Of a stretch of DNA of 60,000 nucleotides, positions 47,233 to 59,211 are shown one piece after another; position 1 is the first letter of the stretch, and the number at the start of each line of letters is the position of its first letter. This DNA comes from Polytrichum commune (lineage: Eukaryota; Streptophyta; Polytrichopsida; Polytrichales; Polytrichaceae), in NCBI GenBank assembly GCA_950295325.1, contig OX485804.1, forward strand, positions 68,178,033 to 68,238,032, written 5' to 3'. The notes under the pieces were generated by a model. That model was not told the DNA's origin. It ran no database searches and worked only from the letters and a program-made list of their open reading frames with translations. A program made the position numbers and the translations under genes.

Positions 47233-47539
47233 TAAGCACCTTCAACCCTATAATAGTATCAACGACTCCAAAACAATCTCAATGTAATGACTGGGAATAG
47301 AGCCAACCACAAACTTCAAGGGAGGAAGATTATTTGAATCTAGGTTATGAAGTAAAGGGGTCTTAAACGGTCAATTTTATTCTTCCAACTAGCCCACTTC
47401 TCCTACGATATGGAACATGCGATTAGTACAAGCTGGGTTCATAAAACCAAATTGAGGTTGTAACCAATTCTCTCATAAATTACAGAGCTCATACGAATAT
47501 CATATTCCTTATCAAAGTGAAGATCGTCATGCTCGTTGA

Positions 47540-47740
47540 AAAACAATCATATCAGCCCCCACCCCCACCAATAATATTGGCTACTGAGCGTACAACGGAG
47601 ATCACATCTTGAGCATAGCCCAATCTCTTTGAAACACATGTCTCCTGGGTGTCCGTTCTTGGAGCCACACCTAACCACGTACCACTCAAACATAGTAGTC
47701 CGATTAAGACAAGTGACCGAATTAGGCGCGTCTACTTCAA
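47540..47740. repeat. Dispersed repeat G, diverged copy
   Basis: Contains AAACACATGTCTCCTGGGTG, CACTCAAACATAGTAGTCCG and ATTAAGACAAGTGACCGAAT, comparable to 53180-53340 and 56228-56375. Confidence 0.45.
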
Positions 47741-47744
47741 GGTT

Positions 47745-49075
47745 GCCAAGGAATACCATACATAATTGGAGGTTTTTGCTTGACTTTACGTGTTTCTTAC
47801 ACCGGGTAATGTTTCTCTTCAAATGCCGATGACGTGGCGGACGAAACCCTCGCCACACGTCTAATCACGTTTGGTAATTACGGGATAATAGCTGGAACCC
47901 ACATTGTTCGCCCTTAAGGGCTCACCATACACATTTCACTTATGTTTTCAATGGTGCTCCCAACACCCATTACACTGGTACATCAGAAATACTCTTTGTG
48001 ATGAGATTGAGATTTGGGATGACGTGGCAGGCCAATTGAGTGAGGTGGCAGGTGGCATATCTGTCGTTCCCAAGAGGTGAGGTGTGGTGAAGTTATCCGT
48101 TCTTTCCAGCCGCCCAGCCGAGATAAAATGTAGTGGCCATGTGGATTTTGGACAGGCTTTTCTCGGTTGCCAGCGAGGTGGTGGCTTCCAGGTGTCGTTG
48201 GTCCATGAGTACTGTGTGAGATACACCCTAAACTCCGTAATATATATATATATATATCTATATATATATCTATATATATATCTATATCTATATCTCTAAT
48301 GTTACTCACTCTCTAATATCCCGAAACCCTAACAAACGGATGTTCTTCATTCAAATCTCCACTCCTTATTGTCACGTTTTTCTCCCTTATATCATGGGTG
48401 TTTTTTGGGTCATTAATGCAAACCATCATAGAAGTCAACCCACACCCTTGCATTGTGCCATGTGTCAATATGGAGAGTGTCTTTTTTTTTTCTTTTTCTT
48501 TTAAAATTCTTCTTCTTATGCCACTTGTTGAGTTGTTGGTGCATGGATATGTCACATTGCTCAGGAAGGCCAAGTGGGAGGTTGGCATGCGAAGATGGAT
48601 AATGTGTTATGATACTGTAGATTTCTCATGGTATCATTTGTTCTAAACCCTAACCCTAATCTTCTCCCTCTCACATGTGCTACACATTTCTCAGTAGTTC
48701 AATCCACCCATGTGGGAAGCTCTTTAAGGAGTTGAATATGTATAGGTGCATACATTACTCATTGTGAACGTCACTGCTTACTAACCTCAAATGCAAACCT
48801 TATTAATTATGCTTTCTACATATCCTTAGCAGCCAAGTTGTTTTGAATATGAGATTGAGCATCATGTGATTGGTCTTGTTGTAGGACACTTAAGATAAGG
48901 AACCAATTAGACATGCCTACATTATTGCACGAAAAAACAGAAGTTGGAGATTGACGAGCCTATTATGACTACTTCCAGGAAGTTTGGCCTCATTCTTTGT
49001 GTAATAAAATACCAAAGAACTGATCAATTAACAAATTTTGTTCGTATCCAATTTCATGAGAGTGAGATTAAGCTG
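47745..49075. other. Spacer with TATATC repeat and two TGACGTGGC motifs
   Basis: TGACGTGGC occurs at 47830-47838 and 48020-48028 (a G-box/ABRE-like core). A (TA)n/TATC tract lies at 48240-48298. No coding region is recognised. Confidence 0.4.
48240..48298. repeat. (TA)n / TATATC tract
   Basis: A TA-dinucleotide run passing into repeated CTATATATAT and TATATC motifs, about 59 bp, read directly. Confidence 0.9.
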
Positions 49076-49240
49076 GTCCGAGATGACCCTAAACTACCAG
49101 ATGATAGTGGAAAGGTACCGCAGCCGAACATAGTGGTTGGCGGTTCGATTCCCGACCATGAAATCGTCTCTCTACTTGATGAAAAACTAACCAGGTGGTG
49201 AAGTGCCTCATGTGTTCCAAAAAGAAAAGAAAAAAGAAGA
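49076..49240 (+). mobile_element. Probable tRNA-derived SINE
   Basis: A perfect RNA polymerase III B box, GGTTCGATTCC, lies at 49142-49152. An A-box-like TAGTGGAAAGG lies at 49105-49115, 26 bp before it. The element ends in an A-rich tail (CCAAAAAGAAAAGAAAAAAG). Flanking words AGTGAGATTAAG (49061-49072) and AATGAGACTAAG (49240-49251) look like a mutated target-site duplication. Size, promoter boxes, tail and flanks all fit a SINE. No second copy is visible here to confirm it. Confidence 0.55.
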
Positions 49241-49249
49241 ATGAGACTA

Positions 49250-50970
49250 AGGTGAGTAAACGTGCTGAATTTTATGAAAGCCACACCCACCTAGCGAAAG
49301 CCATAGCAGATATTGGAATAGGACCTAGTAAATTTCGGCACAAAGTACTTATCCTGTTAATGGAAGGTGCCACATGTCACACAATGGTTGGTAAGAACAT
49401 ACACAAAGTCTAGGTGGCATGTACGTGAATTCAATTTCGGCAAGCAAAGGGGCGAAGTAAAGCATTAGGGTATTTACTAGGGAGGGAAATTTAGCTGCAC
49501 TATCAAATTGCAGAGCCAAGTTGGTCCACTTTCAAAGTACAAGCAAGTGTACGAGCTTTGGTACCCTTCCTGCCCGAAATAGGAATAATAGTTTTGTCAC
49601 ACAAAGAGATACCAGAAAGGGACCAAAAAGCAACTATGGATTCACGGTGTCTACGGAAACTGATCCACTAGCAAGGCAAAAAACGCAGCAAACTATGTGT
49701 ACTATAAATAACTATTCAAACACCATTTGGCTTCAACAATGGGTTTAGGGTTTAGGGTTTCCTAACATGATTCACCGGGGAAATGAATCGTCCCATAGGA
49801 CAAGCTTGTATACGGTGTAACGTGGGAGAATGACAATTATGAAGTGGATTTGGATGTGGATGTGGATGGAGCTTGCAATGTGACCAAGTAGTTTGGAGGG
49901 GAAGGCTCCAAGATGGAAAGGCGGCAACTCCACGAGCATACCTAAATAGGGAATGAACACTTAGAAGCCTAGTTCCTTGAGTATATAAGTAGTTCATCGT
50001 AGACTTTTGCAACAATGTGTTATGTGTGTGTGTGTCGGTTGGCCATTGTTGTGGCCAATTTTTGTGAATCATTTGTTTCTTGTGTTATAACAAATGTGAT
50101 TTGTATGTACGTGGTGACGTGGTTTTTGTGGTGGTGGCTGGGATTTTGTATTTTGTTTTGGGCAAGCAACTGCATAATTAATGAATCACCCAAATAAGGG
50201 ACGACAATGGTGTGAAAGATGAATGGAAGTTCCGGCATATCGACTTCCATTCGGGGTAGCTTGCTTAGAAGGTACATTGATCATCGATGAAATTCTATAC
50301 GTTCATCCATACCATCATTAGCTTGACACTTGGACACGGTGGGGTCCACGTACATATGCGTATAATATTATTACATTGAGCCCCCCCCTTACTAAACATG
50401 CCACATAACATTACTCAATTGATGAGTTATGTTAAGTTGTCATGACTTTAGATTTAGTCTGAGGCATTGGGATTCCGACATTTGGGGGCTTTATTCATCA
50501 AGTGAGGAATGTTATGCAAGCTCCAACTTACAAGAAAATGAGTTGCGGGAACCATTAAAAAAATCCAACTCATGCCCCTTCCCACTTGGCTTTACCAAAT
50601 AACCAAAATCTCACCTAAAATACCGGGTTAAGTTCTTTGGGTTATAGTAGAGGCACCTGACTATCCCGGTGCACCTACAAGAACTTGCTCCACATATTTT
50701 CGAATAGGTTCTAGTTATGGAGCTTTCACACACATTCACTTTAAAAAAAAATCTACCTAGCGATGCATGTTGGATAGTTTTTGTCCCATCTTCAAATGCC
50801 TTGCCACTCTCATCTATCTTACCATTGGTTTTCGTCAACGGAGCTCCTCGTACCCTCGTAGTTGTGACCAAAACCAACCAATCACGAGGGCCGGATGCGA
50901 CATTTTTAAAAGTCCTCCATTCCTGCCTCATCTCTAGGTGGTGCCGATGGAAAGCGTCAGTGCTTGAGGC
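49250..50970. other. Spacer, nothing recognised
   Basis: No gene or RNA is supported. Contains a short telomere-like run near 49739-49760 and a stretch at 50400-50560 that recurs at 34820-34950. Confidence 0.4.
49739..49760. repeat. Short telomere-like repeat (TTTAGGG)3
   Basis: About three units of the plant telomere heptamer, TTTAGGG, in tandem. Too short to call an interstitial telomere. Confidence 0.8.
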
Positions 50971-50974
50971 TTAA

Positions 50975-51467
50975 GGGGCGCTTCACATTGTGGCCGAAGG
51001 TCGAGAGGCCATCGATTTCCACCAATCACATTGCAAGAAACCAAGAGTTCGGCCTCTAGACCCTTCACACGAAGGCCAAAGGCCACATGCCGTTGCAATT
51101 TTAAATGATTACCTTTTGAAGAAGGCGACGGACTCTCGAAGGAAGTTTGGGTCGGACGGGAATGGAAACCCAAACTATGGTCGAGAGGGTGTTGATTTTT
51201 TTCAAAAAATAAATAAATCAATCATTGACAAGATCTTGGCCGTTAGATTGGAGGGGTTATTTAGGACAAGGAATAGAGTGGGATGCTCCTTTGGGTTTAG
51301 ACTTCGGACTTGGCCTTTGGAAGCTTCACACTATGTCCAGCCGAAGGCTCCAATTCCTATATTTGATTGGCTACGTACTTTCAGCCCATTACTTGTGACT
51401 CTCAACAAAGTTTGACCACTCAATCCCACGGCCTCTCGACTTCGACGGCCATGGTGTGAAGCGGCCC
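50975..51467. mobile_element. MITE F2 (Tourist-like) with TAA target duplication
   Basis: TAA lies at 50972-50974 and 51468-51470. It begins GGGGCGCTTCACATTGTGGC and ends GGCCATGGTGTGAAGCGGCC then C. Shares GGTCGAGAGGCC, AAGGAAGTTTGGGT, CAAACTATGGTC and CTCTCAACAA with F1. 493 bp. Confidence 0.87.
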
Positions 51468-51469
51468 TA

Positions 51470-52040
51470 AAACCTCCACTCCTTTTACACCATGCCATGT
51501 CCATTTGCCAACTAGGCTCGGGACTGGATAAGCGCGGATGGCGTGAAGGCCATGTTCTTCAAACGAACAAACAAACGATCTTTCTTTCTTTTGGGCGAAG
51601 TTAAGTCGGGTGGGCGGGGGACACAAGTGTTGGAGGCTCGGGGAGGTGGAGAGAGAGTATCGTTTTGTGTGGGAAAGCACAGCTGGTGCCAGCCTAGGCC
51701 TCTAACTTACTTTGGCCATGGGAAAGGGATTTCTCTCCTTCTTTCACGTATTATAACAGCTTCTATGAATGAAGACAGGAAAGCCCCTTATTCAGGGGGG
51801 CCTGCCCCAGCTGTGAATCATGACCGAGATAAGTTTTGGGAGAACGGGTCTTGTTGGCCACGCTAACTTATTAGCCTTAACTTATGTTTAGGGTACAGGC
51901 TACACAAGCTGGGCTGGACCAGGCCATGCTGCCACCTCAGATTCTCAGGGGTCGCCAGGTCAGCAGGCAAGGTGCCAAGTATCCTCCTCTCTTTTGTGAA
52001 AGCCTTTTGAGCTGTTGCCAGGTGCCAGTGATGGTGAGGG
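51470..52040. other. Spacer, moderately GC-rich, nothing recognised
   Basis: An open frame at 51543-51866 (+, 107 codons) is the longest here. It has a low-complexity Gly/Lys composition and no domain I recognise. Not supported as a gene. Confidence 0.35.
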
Positions 52041-52045
52041 GTGTA

Positions 52046-52553
52046 GGGCCACTTCACACACGAGGCTGAGAGCCCGTGACCGGTACACTTCGAGCGCTCT
52101 CATTGGTGGGAAAAAGGTGGAGCCGGTCCAGGTTCGCTTCACACGTACTACGCTTGAGGGACCGACGGAGTATGTGAATGCAAGATGGATGTAAAGTCTA
52201 CATGGATTCCTATGTGTTATTGAATGGGGTTGTGTTTCATGGTCCCTTGGACTATATTCAAAACTCATTTTTTGGAGTTAGGCCTAACACAAAACTGGGA
52301 GACCATGGCACTCCGTACGCTCACAACCGTTGGTTTATTCTATTTTTATCATTTTGCGAGGACCCACTTGAATAGAAATTCATTGAAATAGCATTTGGTT
52401 GAGAACCCGGTCACGTATGACTTCATACTACACTTGAGGCTTTGTGACCGCACTACGTGATTTTGGAGGTGTGTTGGGACGGCCTTTGGACACTTTGTTT
52501 TGGGCTCTCACAATTTCGTGGTCACGGCTCTTGGCTCGTGTGTGAAGTGGCCC
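52046..52553. mobile_element. MITE A7 (Tourist-like), full length
   Basis: It begins GGGCCACTTCACACACGAGG and ends CTCGTGTGTGAAGTGGCCC; 508 bp. GTA precedes it and TTA follows, an imperfect duplication. The interior is close to A5 and A6. Confidence 0.87.
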
Positions 52554-52645
52554 TTAGAGTTTGTTCATGCTTTCTTCCTTCTGTTTCAACCACTAACTGA
52601 AAGGTTGGTGTATGTTTATTCAACTACGTTTCCTCTCTAGACCCA

Positions 52646-53030
52646 CTACACTAAATATTGTATTTAGTGTCACCAACTCTATTTGTCTTGCTCCATTCTA
52701 ATTGTAAACTGCCCGTGTAGCATCACCGATACTGAATGTAAGCCTAATATTATTTGTCATTACTTGTAAGAAAAAAGTCGGACATTATAGATTTACAATG
52801 CTACAATTACTGTTAGTTTTTAAAGTGATTTTTCATCCATATTCGATCGTCTAGGATGATGTTTAATTACATAAATGTTAGGGATGCATATTATACCAAA
52901 CTTCGTTTCAATGATTGGCATTTGGATGAAATAAAAGTAAGTTGGGATGACAATCACTTGCAAACTCGTTCATAAGAAGTGTCATCAGAAAAGTTACCAT
53001 GGTGACACTAAATACAATATTTAAGTGTAG
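52646..53030. mobile_element. MITE C2 with hairpin tips, best copy
   Basis: The left end, CTACACTAAATATTGTATTT with AGTGTCACC, is repeated inverted at the right end (GGTGACACTAAATACAATAT then TTAAGTGTAG), giving about 29-bp terminal repeats. Each tip is itself palindromic (ACACTAAATA-TTG-TATTTAGTGT). 385 bp; no protein. A target duplication is not obvious. Confidence 0.75.
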
Positions 53031-53179
53031 TTCTTGTAGAATAAGGAACAACCAATTAGCATGAAAATATTAGCAAGTCCAAATCATGCCCATGATCATT
53101 TGCCTTATGATTTCTAGAGCTCCTATGGATATCTTATTCACAATCAAAGTGAGGATTTTTGTATCCATTAAGTGGTTAT

Positions 53180-53700
53180 ATAGTCCCCCCCCCCCAAATC
53201 ATGTTGACCTTTGGGCCTAGAATGGTTAGCATATTTTAGTGCATAGTCCTGTCTCTTTTAGACACATGGCTTTTTGGTGTCTATTCTTAGATCCACATTT
53301 ACCCACATATCACTCAAACATAGGCATCTAAATTATCGTTGTGTTGGAAATTGGGACATCTACCTTACTATAACGCACCCACCGAGCTTTGTGGATGGAG
53401 TGTTGACTTTGTGAAAAATATCTTAAGGTATGCATGTGTTATTTGGTGTGTTTATATATATATATATGAACACCTATATTTGATTGGTGTGTAGTGTGGT
53501 GAGGATCAAAGGATAAATATCATAAAGACACATGATATTTAAAAGCAATTGGACTACGACTTCAATTCTAATTAACTACTCCCCGTTGAATATTGAACAC
53601 ATTTGAGAGAACAACAAGCATGTATAATATAAAGAAATCAACAAGCATGCACTTCTGATGATCATAACCAAATAATGGGAGGTTAGGTTTTTTGTTGATG
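53180..53700. repeat. Dispersed repeat G, long copy
   Basis: The left part resembles 47540-47740. The right part (53480-53690) carries TATTTGATTGGTGTGTAGTG, CATAAAGACACATGATATTT, CCGTTGAATATTGAACACAT and AAATCAACAAGCATGCACTT, the blocks of the 334-bp array unit in the same order. The two halves are partly inverted relative to each other. Confidence 0.65.
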
Positions 53701-53704
53701 GTTC

Positions 53705-56225
53705 CTCATAGATTTACTAATACAATAGAAGTTTTGATGTACGAATAAAATTGGCATAAGTTGAAGAAACATGCAAAACAAACTGAATAACACCCACACA
53801 CCTTGGATGTTGACGTGATAATTATTTATCATTCTTTCTGTATTTGGAGAGAATTGAAGCAATTATGTAAAACCAAAGGAGGGCACATGTCAATCCGGTT
53901 CATTAGAACACGGACTTTCATGACAAGTGGAAGGAAAAGATAACTTGGATTGAAGGTAAGGGGGTGGTACATTGTCTAAATCGCTTGATTCCCTAACTTT
54001 CCTTACTTGGACACACTTGCAAAAAAAACAACCCATCTTCTATGTGTAATCGAGGTCCAAAACTTTGTTGAGAGCATAGACTACGTTTTACATTGTCTTG
54101 GAATTGTGTGTGTGTGTGTGTGTGTTTTTTTTTTTTCATTTTTCATTTTTCAGTTTTCATTTTCAGGTAGACTTGGCTACAAGATGAGCTTCTTCTCTTC
54201 CCACTATCCTACAATCCACAAACATCTACTTAATGTTGTGAGAAATGATAAATTTTCCATAGCTCGGAGACAATTTTGAAGGACAAATTAAACTAAAGCC
54301 AACAATGCATGTCTAGAATGTCCAACATAATTTGGCATTAGTTTCTAGAACTATTTTAGTTCGGACTAGCTATTAAGGCATTGTAGTGTGGGCAACACCA
54401 AATTACATGTTTAGCGGAAGTGCAAGCAACCCACCTGAAACATTAGTACAAGGCCATGTGTAATTGGACCATGTTGCAAAACACACATATTGATTATGTT
54501 TGGCGAGTGCCGGACCCACTACACAACGACATCATGAAAGCATATATAAGGCCACACCCTTATTTTGTGTTTTGTGTGGCCACAAACAAACTCTTTAAGG
54601 AATAAACACAAATTCTTCAAATTACACCTGATACACTTAAAATATTTTAATATAAAGTTGGTGGTAGTTTGACCATGTTAACCAATCGACTATATAACTA
54701 GTTTGTCAAAACAATTGTGTCCATTTGTAAGTGATGCACATATTGCATCAAATCGTGTCATGGAATTAGACACAAGATCAATTTCGTCTTGGAGTGGAGT
54801 TTGAAATGAACCTCCTTATGGTACAAGTGTAACCCGGATCATGTGGGAACTACAAAGTTGAAATTCCTAAGGCCGAAGCATTGCTAGGATGGGTGAGCTT
54901 CCTAACACTTGATTTGTGGTAAACCCTATCATTATGATCCACTTTGAGGGGGAGGATCTAGTTGAACCGGATAGTTTCAACTAACCATGTGGGAACCTAT
55001 GTAGTGGATAGGTGCATGCCGGCTTGTATGTGGCCATTCAAGGTGTTCACCTTTAAAAAGAGGCATGGTCTTGAAGGTTCCTCTGATTCTTGTGATCCAG
55101 GGGAGGTCCATATGATTGCAAATTAGAAAAGCAGTAAAGTTCAAATATGGGTCCCTAGAAATTAGTGGAGATAAGAATTTTAAATAATCTCCTCTGGGGG
55201 GTGTGGACACACTTACACAATGTTAGTTATAATACATAAACCCAACAGTGTGATGAAGAAGCCTTTAAGTAACATATAACTTCTCAAAAAATTAAGAATA
55301 TTAACTTAATAACATTATCATATGACATGAATTTATAATATATTTATACAATATGTCAATTTATTATAACCCCCCATATGATACCACTTACATGCATACG
55401 GTTGGTGAACCCCTATAGGTAGTGAACTTCCCAAACTTGTGATGCTTGTTTGAGAATACATACTATAGGTGATAAGCAAGTTCAACACTTTGGTGCCGAA
55501 AACCAAATACTGCGAAGTGACACATGGTATTTCGTGGAAACTCTGGCTAATAAAAAAAAGTGACAAATGACAATTTGCTCAAATATGGAATCAATTTGTG
55601 TTGAACCTGCTCATCACCCCAATTGAGTTAGAGTTAGACAAAACTCAAAGATGAAGCAACACCAGAATTCACACAAGTGACAACACCAGAGTCATCTCCT
55701 CCTCCTCTTATTTGCAAATGGAATGATCTCCAATGACTACAAGTGCCAGCGAACAACTAACTTATTGGTCTTGGTTGCCTTTGTTTTTTGTGTTTTTTTT
55801 GTTGTTGTTTTGTGTGTGTTTGTTTTGTTTTGTTATGTTTTTAAAATTAAAAAATATATTTTAACACCAATGAGGCAGATCCATTGCCAAAGAAGTGAAG
55901 TACAAGTTCGGGTACGTTTTCATAATTCATCACAGCCCATGAAGCCGCCCAGCGAAAGCTTGCATCAATTGCAAGGAAGTACTCCCAACATCTCTGTCCC
56001 TGGCTTACAATAAATTGGTCTTTGGATTTCTAGGTCAACAAATTTGTTTGCATTCGGATGTTGTTTGTGATGTTTTTAAGCTCTTCACCCGCTTCTCGTC
56101 ATATGCAAAACATGGATTTAGTGTTAAATCATTGGCGAGTTCTTGTCATGCCATTTTCCTTATCATGTTTGGAGCACACATGAATAACTTATTTTGTTGT
56201 CAAAGTGAAGATACTTTCATAACCG
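53705..56225. other. AT-rich intergenic region, nothing recognised
   Basis: No coding sequence or RNA gene is supported. A (TG)n run with a T tract lies at 54106-54138. The 90-codon frame across it is an artefact of the repeat. Confidence 0.4.
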
Positions 56226-56227
56226 TA

Positions 56228-56375
56228 TGATCATGTTGGTCCCTCTAATAATGCGTAGTCCAATCTGTCTTAAACACATGTCTCTTTTAGGTGTATGTAT
56301 TCATATCCACACGTAACACCACACCACTCAAATATAGAAGTTCGTTCATCTAAGACAAGTAACCAAATTAGGTAT
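56228..56375. repeat. Dispersed repeat G, short copy
   Basis: Contains TTAAACACATGTCTCTTTTA, CACACCACTCAAATATAGAA and AAGACAAGTAACCAAATTAG, matching the other dispersed G copies. Confidence 0.45.
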
Positions 56376-56379
56376 GCTT

Positions 56380-57760
56380 ACTTGCACCTCATATGAAATG
56401 CAACAACATGAATTCCATTTTGGAAATTCAGGATGCCAAAAGCTCGTGGGACATAAAGTACATCAAGATAGTGACAAAAAGGCTCACTCCCTCCCTAGAG
56501 TGAACAAAGTATAGTGGAATCCGTGAGATAAAAAGGTTAACATGAACTTGGTGGTCCAATTGTAACAAAGACTTTAGACCGTCCAATATTACATTACGAG
56601 ATGGGAAACACAACCCTATCTTTGACAGCGTTGTAGACAAGACACTCCGACACAAAACACGCATTGGTTTCAACTACATCACAAGAACAAAAGTGACATA
56701 GTCTGTTATCTCTAAGACATCATATGAGAGTTGCCCAGGGTCATAAATACACATGCATACAAGGATATGTAAACACGAGTATTGGGACGAGCTTACACTA
56801 TTTAATGGGGTGACAAGCACATAGTGCCGGAATCACATGCGAAGATGGCCGGTTCTTATCATGTTGTCTTCGTCCTCAAGAGGCTTTGGTTGGGGGGGGG
56901 GGGGGGGGTGGGGGTTACCCCAACTTCCAAAGGGCGACCCCGGGGTGTGTCAGTTGGGGGGCTTCTTGGCCACATGGGCTCCATCACCCCCTTCGCCAAA
57001 CCCTCGCTCATCATGCCCCTCTCCTTCAATACATAGATAGGCCCACCTTGTCTCTTCATGTACTTCGAGCTTACCTTCTATTATATGACAAGAGGGGCCA
57101 ACAATGGAGAGCAAGCGGTTACCGTAGAGGTGATTGACCTTTTTCTTTGGGGTTTGTCTTTCAAAATGTTGAGAGGTTGGCCCGTTGCATCGGCCCACAT
57201 CTTGTGGAGATGTTGGCTAGTTGTTGCGATTTAGGGTGTAGTTACAACTAAATAATGTATTTAGTGTCCGCAATCGTCCACCCGATGTTATCTCCCCAAT
57301 GTTTTATGGTTAACTTAAAACAAGTCTCAAGGGGCTTTCATGTTTAAGCCTTGGCCAACCTTGCTAAAGTAGGTGGAAAACACTGGCAAAATTGGTTAAG
57401 TTTTCGGGCCTGCCGTCTTTGAATGTGTTTGCATGTGCAACAACAGAATGTACCCACATGTGTCAAGTTTGGCCATGGCTAGCATAAAATGGGCGCGAGG
57501 AATAATTGTGCAGCCAATGATTTAACTGGTATTTAGATAAATCCGTACTTTTGATGAGTTCAAAAGAAGTAATTTTTTTTTGAAAATGAGAACATTTGTG
57601 CTTCAAGTGTTGTTATTTGTACTTGCCATGTTGCGATTATGTAGGCAATTGTATATTAGAAGGCCAAGGATGTGATGTGTGGAGACATTTGGCATCATAG
57701 TGGATATATTAAGGTGGGAGCGTAGCTACAATTTAGTCTGGAAACGGCCTATTTTTTTGG
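56380..57760. other. Spacer with poly-G run and a partial C-family tip
   Basis: A run of 17 G lies near 56892-56908. CAACTAAATAATGTATTTAGTGTC near 57245-57268 is an isolated C-family tip. The surrounding Gly/Pro-rich open frames come from the G run and are not genes. Confidence 0.45.
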
Positions 57761-57929
57761 ATTTATCTAAATACTAATCACATCAAACCAAACGTGGACA
57801 AACAAGCAAGGGGATATAAGGCAAGAAGGGGCAACAAGTATGCAAGCCACCCAACAACACATTGAAATGGAAAATCTGTAGCAAAACATTAGAGGGAAGA
57901 AACATACATGTTCCAAGACTATTGGTCGG

Positions 57930-58216
57930 CCCAAGATTTGAGAATTGTAAGTGGCCACAACCTTTAGATGTGTAAAATTCTCATTGATTCTTATTAATTC
58001 ATCCTTGAGGACCCCAATATAAGGCAAGTCGGTCTTAGGTTGCCGCTTTCTGGCATGCTTGTCAAGCGTGTTGGATTTGGGCCCCATAGTAATCTCTTTG
58101 CCATGGGTGGAGCTACAAAAGATGTATTTCACTTGACCAACAATACCATCACGATCACCACGTAACATTTCCACCCAAGGATGCACGAGTACCCATGCAT
58201 CTTCGCGTTTGCACAA
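57930..58216 (-). pseudogene. N-terminal fragment of a hAT-type transposase (BED-like finger region)
   Basis: The minus-strand frame begins MCKREDAWVLVHPWVEM and then reads VKYIFCSSTHGKEITMGPKS, TLDKHARKRQPKTDLPYIGV and ENFTHLKVVATYNSQ. This resembles the start of plant hAT-like proteins, in which CxxC...GKE...GPKxxTLEKH.GKR is followed by GVxKxE...HLK. The first cysteine reads Tyr (VKY), and the frame turns into a hydrophobic, unrelated-looking tail. It may be part of the same family as the fragment at 32685-32957. Confidence 0.45.
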
Positions 58217-58219
58217 TAC

Positions 58220-59205
58220 CTCATTCTCTAGGGTTATAATTTATAATTTATTTTTGTTATTATCATTTTATAAATAAAATAAAAATAAACGTCCTTCCTA
58301 GCATGCTAAGATAAAGTGATGTCTATCACCTCTTGAACGCCACTCTTTTGGGTGTAACTGGTTTAGGAAGCTCCCCTGGGCAAATCTACCTCTTTGCCAT
58401 GTTGGCATGCGAGGGGGAAAGGGGCCATCTTGCATTCCACATTCTAAGCTTAAATGCCGGGCGATGAAGCCTCATACTCCCTCAAGAATCTAGCCCGATT
58501 ACTAGCAGAAGGGAACTCTAGAGGGCTTGGATTACCATCAATCCTGCTACTCATGAAAGATAGCTCCCAGACCATGTTTCTTTACCCCAAACGCCCAGGC
58601 ACCCAAGCTAACCATTCTAGATACAACAATCAACACAATTAAGAGATGAGAGAACCTATACGACCGTCACGAGGAGAGTGACTACACGCACGATTTCGAT
58701 TTGCTAAACCATCTTGGACTACTTGCGTGGTTCATATCCTATCCTACGAGAAGTGGGTGCCTAGCTAAAAAAACCGTCCGTTTAAAGTCCCGCTCACCTT
58801 AATTAATGTCGTTGGTGAGGGATGCTATAACTTTACAAAGACCTGCGATAGATGTAGTAGTAGTAGTACCTGATCGAGCAAGGACTCTCCGGGTACTGCA
58901 AACTTTCGTCGAGTGGACCAGGATCCACACCCAGCCGTACTACTTAATGACCTCACTCCAACTGCATCGTCAGCAGGGAAGCGAAGCGAAGGCAAGGCCA
59001 GGCCATTCCCCGCCCCGTACGTGGAGTGGAGTGGAGTGCAAATGAATTGGAATTGGAAATGGAAATGAATGATGGCCGAATTTGAGGTTCACGAATATGA
59101 AATGTGGGCCACATCTTGTGGGGAGCTGTCAGCAGCAACCTTCTTGTTGTGGTTGTTGTTGGTGGTGGTGGTGATTCAATGCTGGTGCTGCTCGTCGACG
59201 ACATG
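58220..59205. other. Spacer with short microsatellites
   Basis: GTAGTAGTAGTA (58856-58867), GGAGTGGAGTGGAGTG and GGAAATGGAAATGAATG (59020-59070) and GGTGGTGGTGGTG are visible. A stretch at 58690-58810 resembles 33830-33960. A Ser/Thr/Pro-rich 83-codon frame on the minus strand (58953-59204) could be an N-terminal exon, but nothing supports it beyond composition. Confidence 0.4.
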
Positions 59206-59211
59206 ATGGTT

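Noticed and set aside
46881-47300. 139-codon plus-strand frame
   Set aside because: It lies inside MITE F1 and crosses its (CT)n run, giving a Ser-Leu repeat. Not a gene.
50611-50974. Overlapping open frames of 106 (-) and 85 (+) codons
   Set aside because: No domain, no splice context and each is the shadow of the other. Left unannotated.
56824-57198. Group of Gly/Pro-rich open frames on both strands
   Set aside because: They are created by the poly-G run near 56892-56908 and its flanks.
58953-59204. Ser/Thr/Pro-rich 83-codon frame on the minus strand that looks like a transit peptide
   Set aside because: Much of it is read from GTT/GGT and GGAAT microsatellites, and no downstream exon or domain supports a gene.
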